Below the pieces are notes generated by a model. That model worked only from the letters and a program-made list of their open reading frames with translations. It was not told the DNA's origin and ran no database searches. From Funneliformis mosseae (taxonomy: Eukaryota > Glomeromycota > Glomeromycetes > Glomerales > Glomeraceae), in contig CAJVPP010001396.1 of the NCBI GenBank assembly GCA_910592005.1, forward strand, positions 1 to 20,270: a DNA stretch of 20,270 bases. The letters run 5' to 3'. Positions 18,827 to 20,270 of this stretch are shown piece by piece. The stretch's first letter is position 1. Each line of letters begins with the position of its first letter. A program made the translations under genes and the position numbers.

Positions 18827-20270
18827 ATGTTAAATGAAAATATCTGCAAAGCAAATTTGTCTCTGTCTGGATTAACTTGTGCTAGTTGCGTTCGATCGGT
18901 TGAAAGTACATTAAACAGACTTCCTGGTTTGGTTCCTTCTTCGATTAAAGTCAATCTATTAATGAGTAATGCGGTCCTTGAATTCGAAGAAAATCAATTA
19001 GGTATTGACCAAATTAAGCAAGCTATACTTGACGCTGGTTTTGATGTTGAAGATGTTAAACTTGAAAAGAAATACGAAAAACCTTCCTTAATACAACAAC
19101 CTATCACCATAATTTCAAATGATCCTTCAACTCATGATGACAAAAATGCAATTCGTGAAACAATCACAAAGTTAATTGTGGGTGGTATGACGTGTGCTTC
19201 TTGTGTAAGCGCTATTCAACATTCTCTTGATTCATTAAAGGGAGTAATAGAAGCTCATGTTAATTTGCTGACCGGTGAAGCAACAATCAAACATGATTTA
19301 AGTCAAATTGGAATACGCGATCTTATTCAATACGTTGAAGATACAGGATATGAAGCTGAACTCAAGAAGAATCAAACTAATAAAAAAAATTCAATTCGAC
19401 ATCGTGCAGAAAAGGAGCAAAAGCTTCTTCGTACTCGATTCCTTTTGTCTTTGATCTTTTCCATTCCAACATTTTTAATTGAAATGGTATTCAAAATGAT
19501 TTTACCAAGTGATAACCCTTTAATCAAAGTTATCTCGCACCAAATAATTCCTGGACTTGAGGTTGGAACCTTAATTTTATTCATTCTCGCAACTCCCGTT
19601 CAATTTATTCTTGGTTATCCATTTTATTTAAAAGGATTTCGTTCCATTTGGTACTCTCGCCAAGCAAATATGGATACTTTGGTAGCGATTGGAACAACTG
19701 TTGCATACTTTAGTTCTATTTTGAATGTTATAATTCCAATTGTTCATAGAGATGATAAACCGGGCCATCAATTTTTTGAAACCTCAATATTTCTTATGAC
19801 TTTTATTTTGCTCGGTAGATGGTTAGAAGCCAAAGTGAAAGGTAAAACTTTTGAAACAATAACAAAACTTATGGAATTACAACCGGACAAGGCGTCTCTT
19901 ATCACAATTATATATGACGATGACAATAATGAAAATATTGTCGAAAAGGAAATTGATTTAGATCTTGTCCAAGGTAACACTATTTTTATAGGAAATTTAA
20001 TTCATTTTTTTTTTTTAAAAAAAAAAAATCTTAAAGCTTACAAAATTTTTTTTCAATAGTTGATGATATTCTTAAAATTACTCCTGGAGCAAAGATCCCA
20101 TGTGACGGCAAAATATTCCGAGGTACCACATCCCTGGACGAATCAATGTTAACGGGCGAATCTATACCTGTGACGAAATACGTTGATGACGAGGTGATAA
20201 GTGCTACAGTTAATTTATCATCAATGATTTGGATAAAAGCAACACGCGTGGGTTCGGATACTACGCTTTC
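18827..20270 (+). CDS. Copper-transporting P1B-type ATPase, 5' part (CCC2/ATP7-like)
   Basis: Exon 1 is 18827-19973 and an 86-nt intron (GTAACA..CAATAG, 19974-20059) joins CAA-G to TT, giving [13 protein letters not shown] in frame. Exon 2 runs off the window. Residues 8-75 form a heavy-metal-associated domain with GLTCASC (Cys18, Cys21). Residues 113-178 form a second with GGMTCASC (Cys123, Cys126). Four hydrophobic segments follow (about 204-224, 245-265, 284-305 and 318-333), including the [14 protein letters not shown] segment typical of Cu+-ATPases. The actuator domain then begins and carries [13 protein letters not shown] (TGES at 414-417), the dephosphorylation motif. The CPC membrane site, DKTG phosphorylation site and ATP-binding domain lie beyond 20270. 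Two N-terminal metal domains match fungal Ccc2. By family it loads Cu(I) into the trans-Golgi lumen for multicopper oxidases. VDD replaces the more usual VGD. The ATG at 18827 lies in an A-rich context and puts the first HMA at the very N-terminus, as expected. Confidence 0.93.

Noticed and set aside
1..20270. CRISPR array, tRNA or rRNA genes
   Set aside because: No regularly spaced identical repeats with unique spacers, no T-loop/anticodon arrangement and no rRNA core motif were seen on either strand.

Overview
The window looks like nuclear DNA of an AT-rich, repeat-laden filamentous fungus. The best fit is an arbuscular mycorrhizal fungus (Glomeromycotina, Rhizophagus-like). The reasons are short GT..AG introns of 74-92 nt, an F-box/LRR gene of the kind expanded in these fungi, a fungal Cu+-ATPase with two heavy-metal domains, and decayed repeat proteins that resemble families I remember from Rhizophagus. 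That taxonomic call is inference from memory, not a search.

The window has two compartments. From about 79 to about 13010 the DNA is extremely AT-rich and holds no intact gene. It contains at least two decayed plus-strand coding units. One (about 4101-5770, with a possible upstream exon at 3694-3813) I cannot identify. The other (about 7818-10941) is a multi-exon relic of a repeated Rhizophagus-type protein family carrying a YTDGGPDH-like signature. Both are broken mainly by TAA/TAG where Gln is expected and TGA where Trp is expected, plus frameshifts. This points to C-to-T type decay on both strands. Between them lies a composite repeat block: two clusters of TTGACTCAA-like palindromes (6223-6375 and 7471-7690) flank a pyrimidine-only tract and a three-copy tandem repeat of about 121-126 bp.

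From about 13010 onward base composition and coding return to normal. A complete three-exon F-box/LRR gene (13814-15131, plus strand, 383 aa after splicing) was assembled by hand across two introns. It is followed by a cluster of small non-autonomous elements: a ~1 kb element with inverted arms (15661-16696), a compound hairpin nested in it (16506-16577), and a second element (17080-17740) with a tandem CGAAAC-type array, an A21 tract and a frameshifted minus-strand C-terminal gene fragment.

The window ends in the 5' part of a copper-transporting P1B-type ATPase (18827 to beyond 20270, plus strand). It has two N-terminal HMA domains, four membrane segments, one intron and the start of the actuator domain with TGES. 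The two intact genes are not functionally linked by anything visible here. The F-box protein would act in ubiquitin-ligase substrate selection, and the ATPase in secretory-pathway copper delivery.
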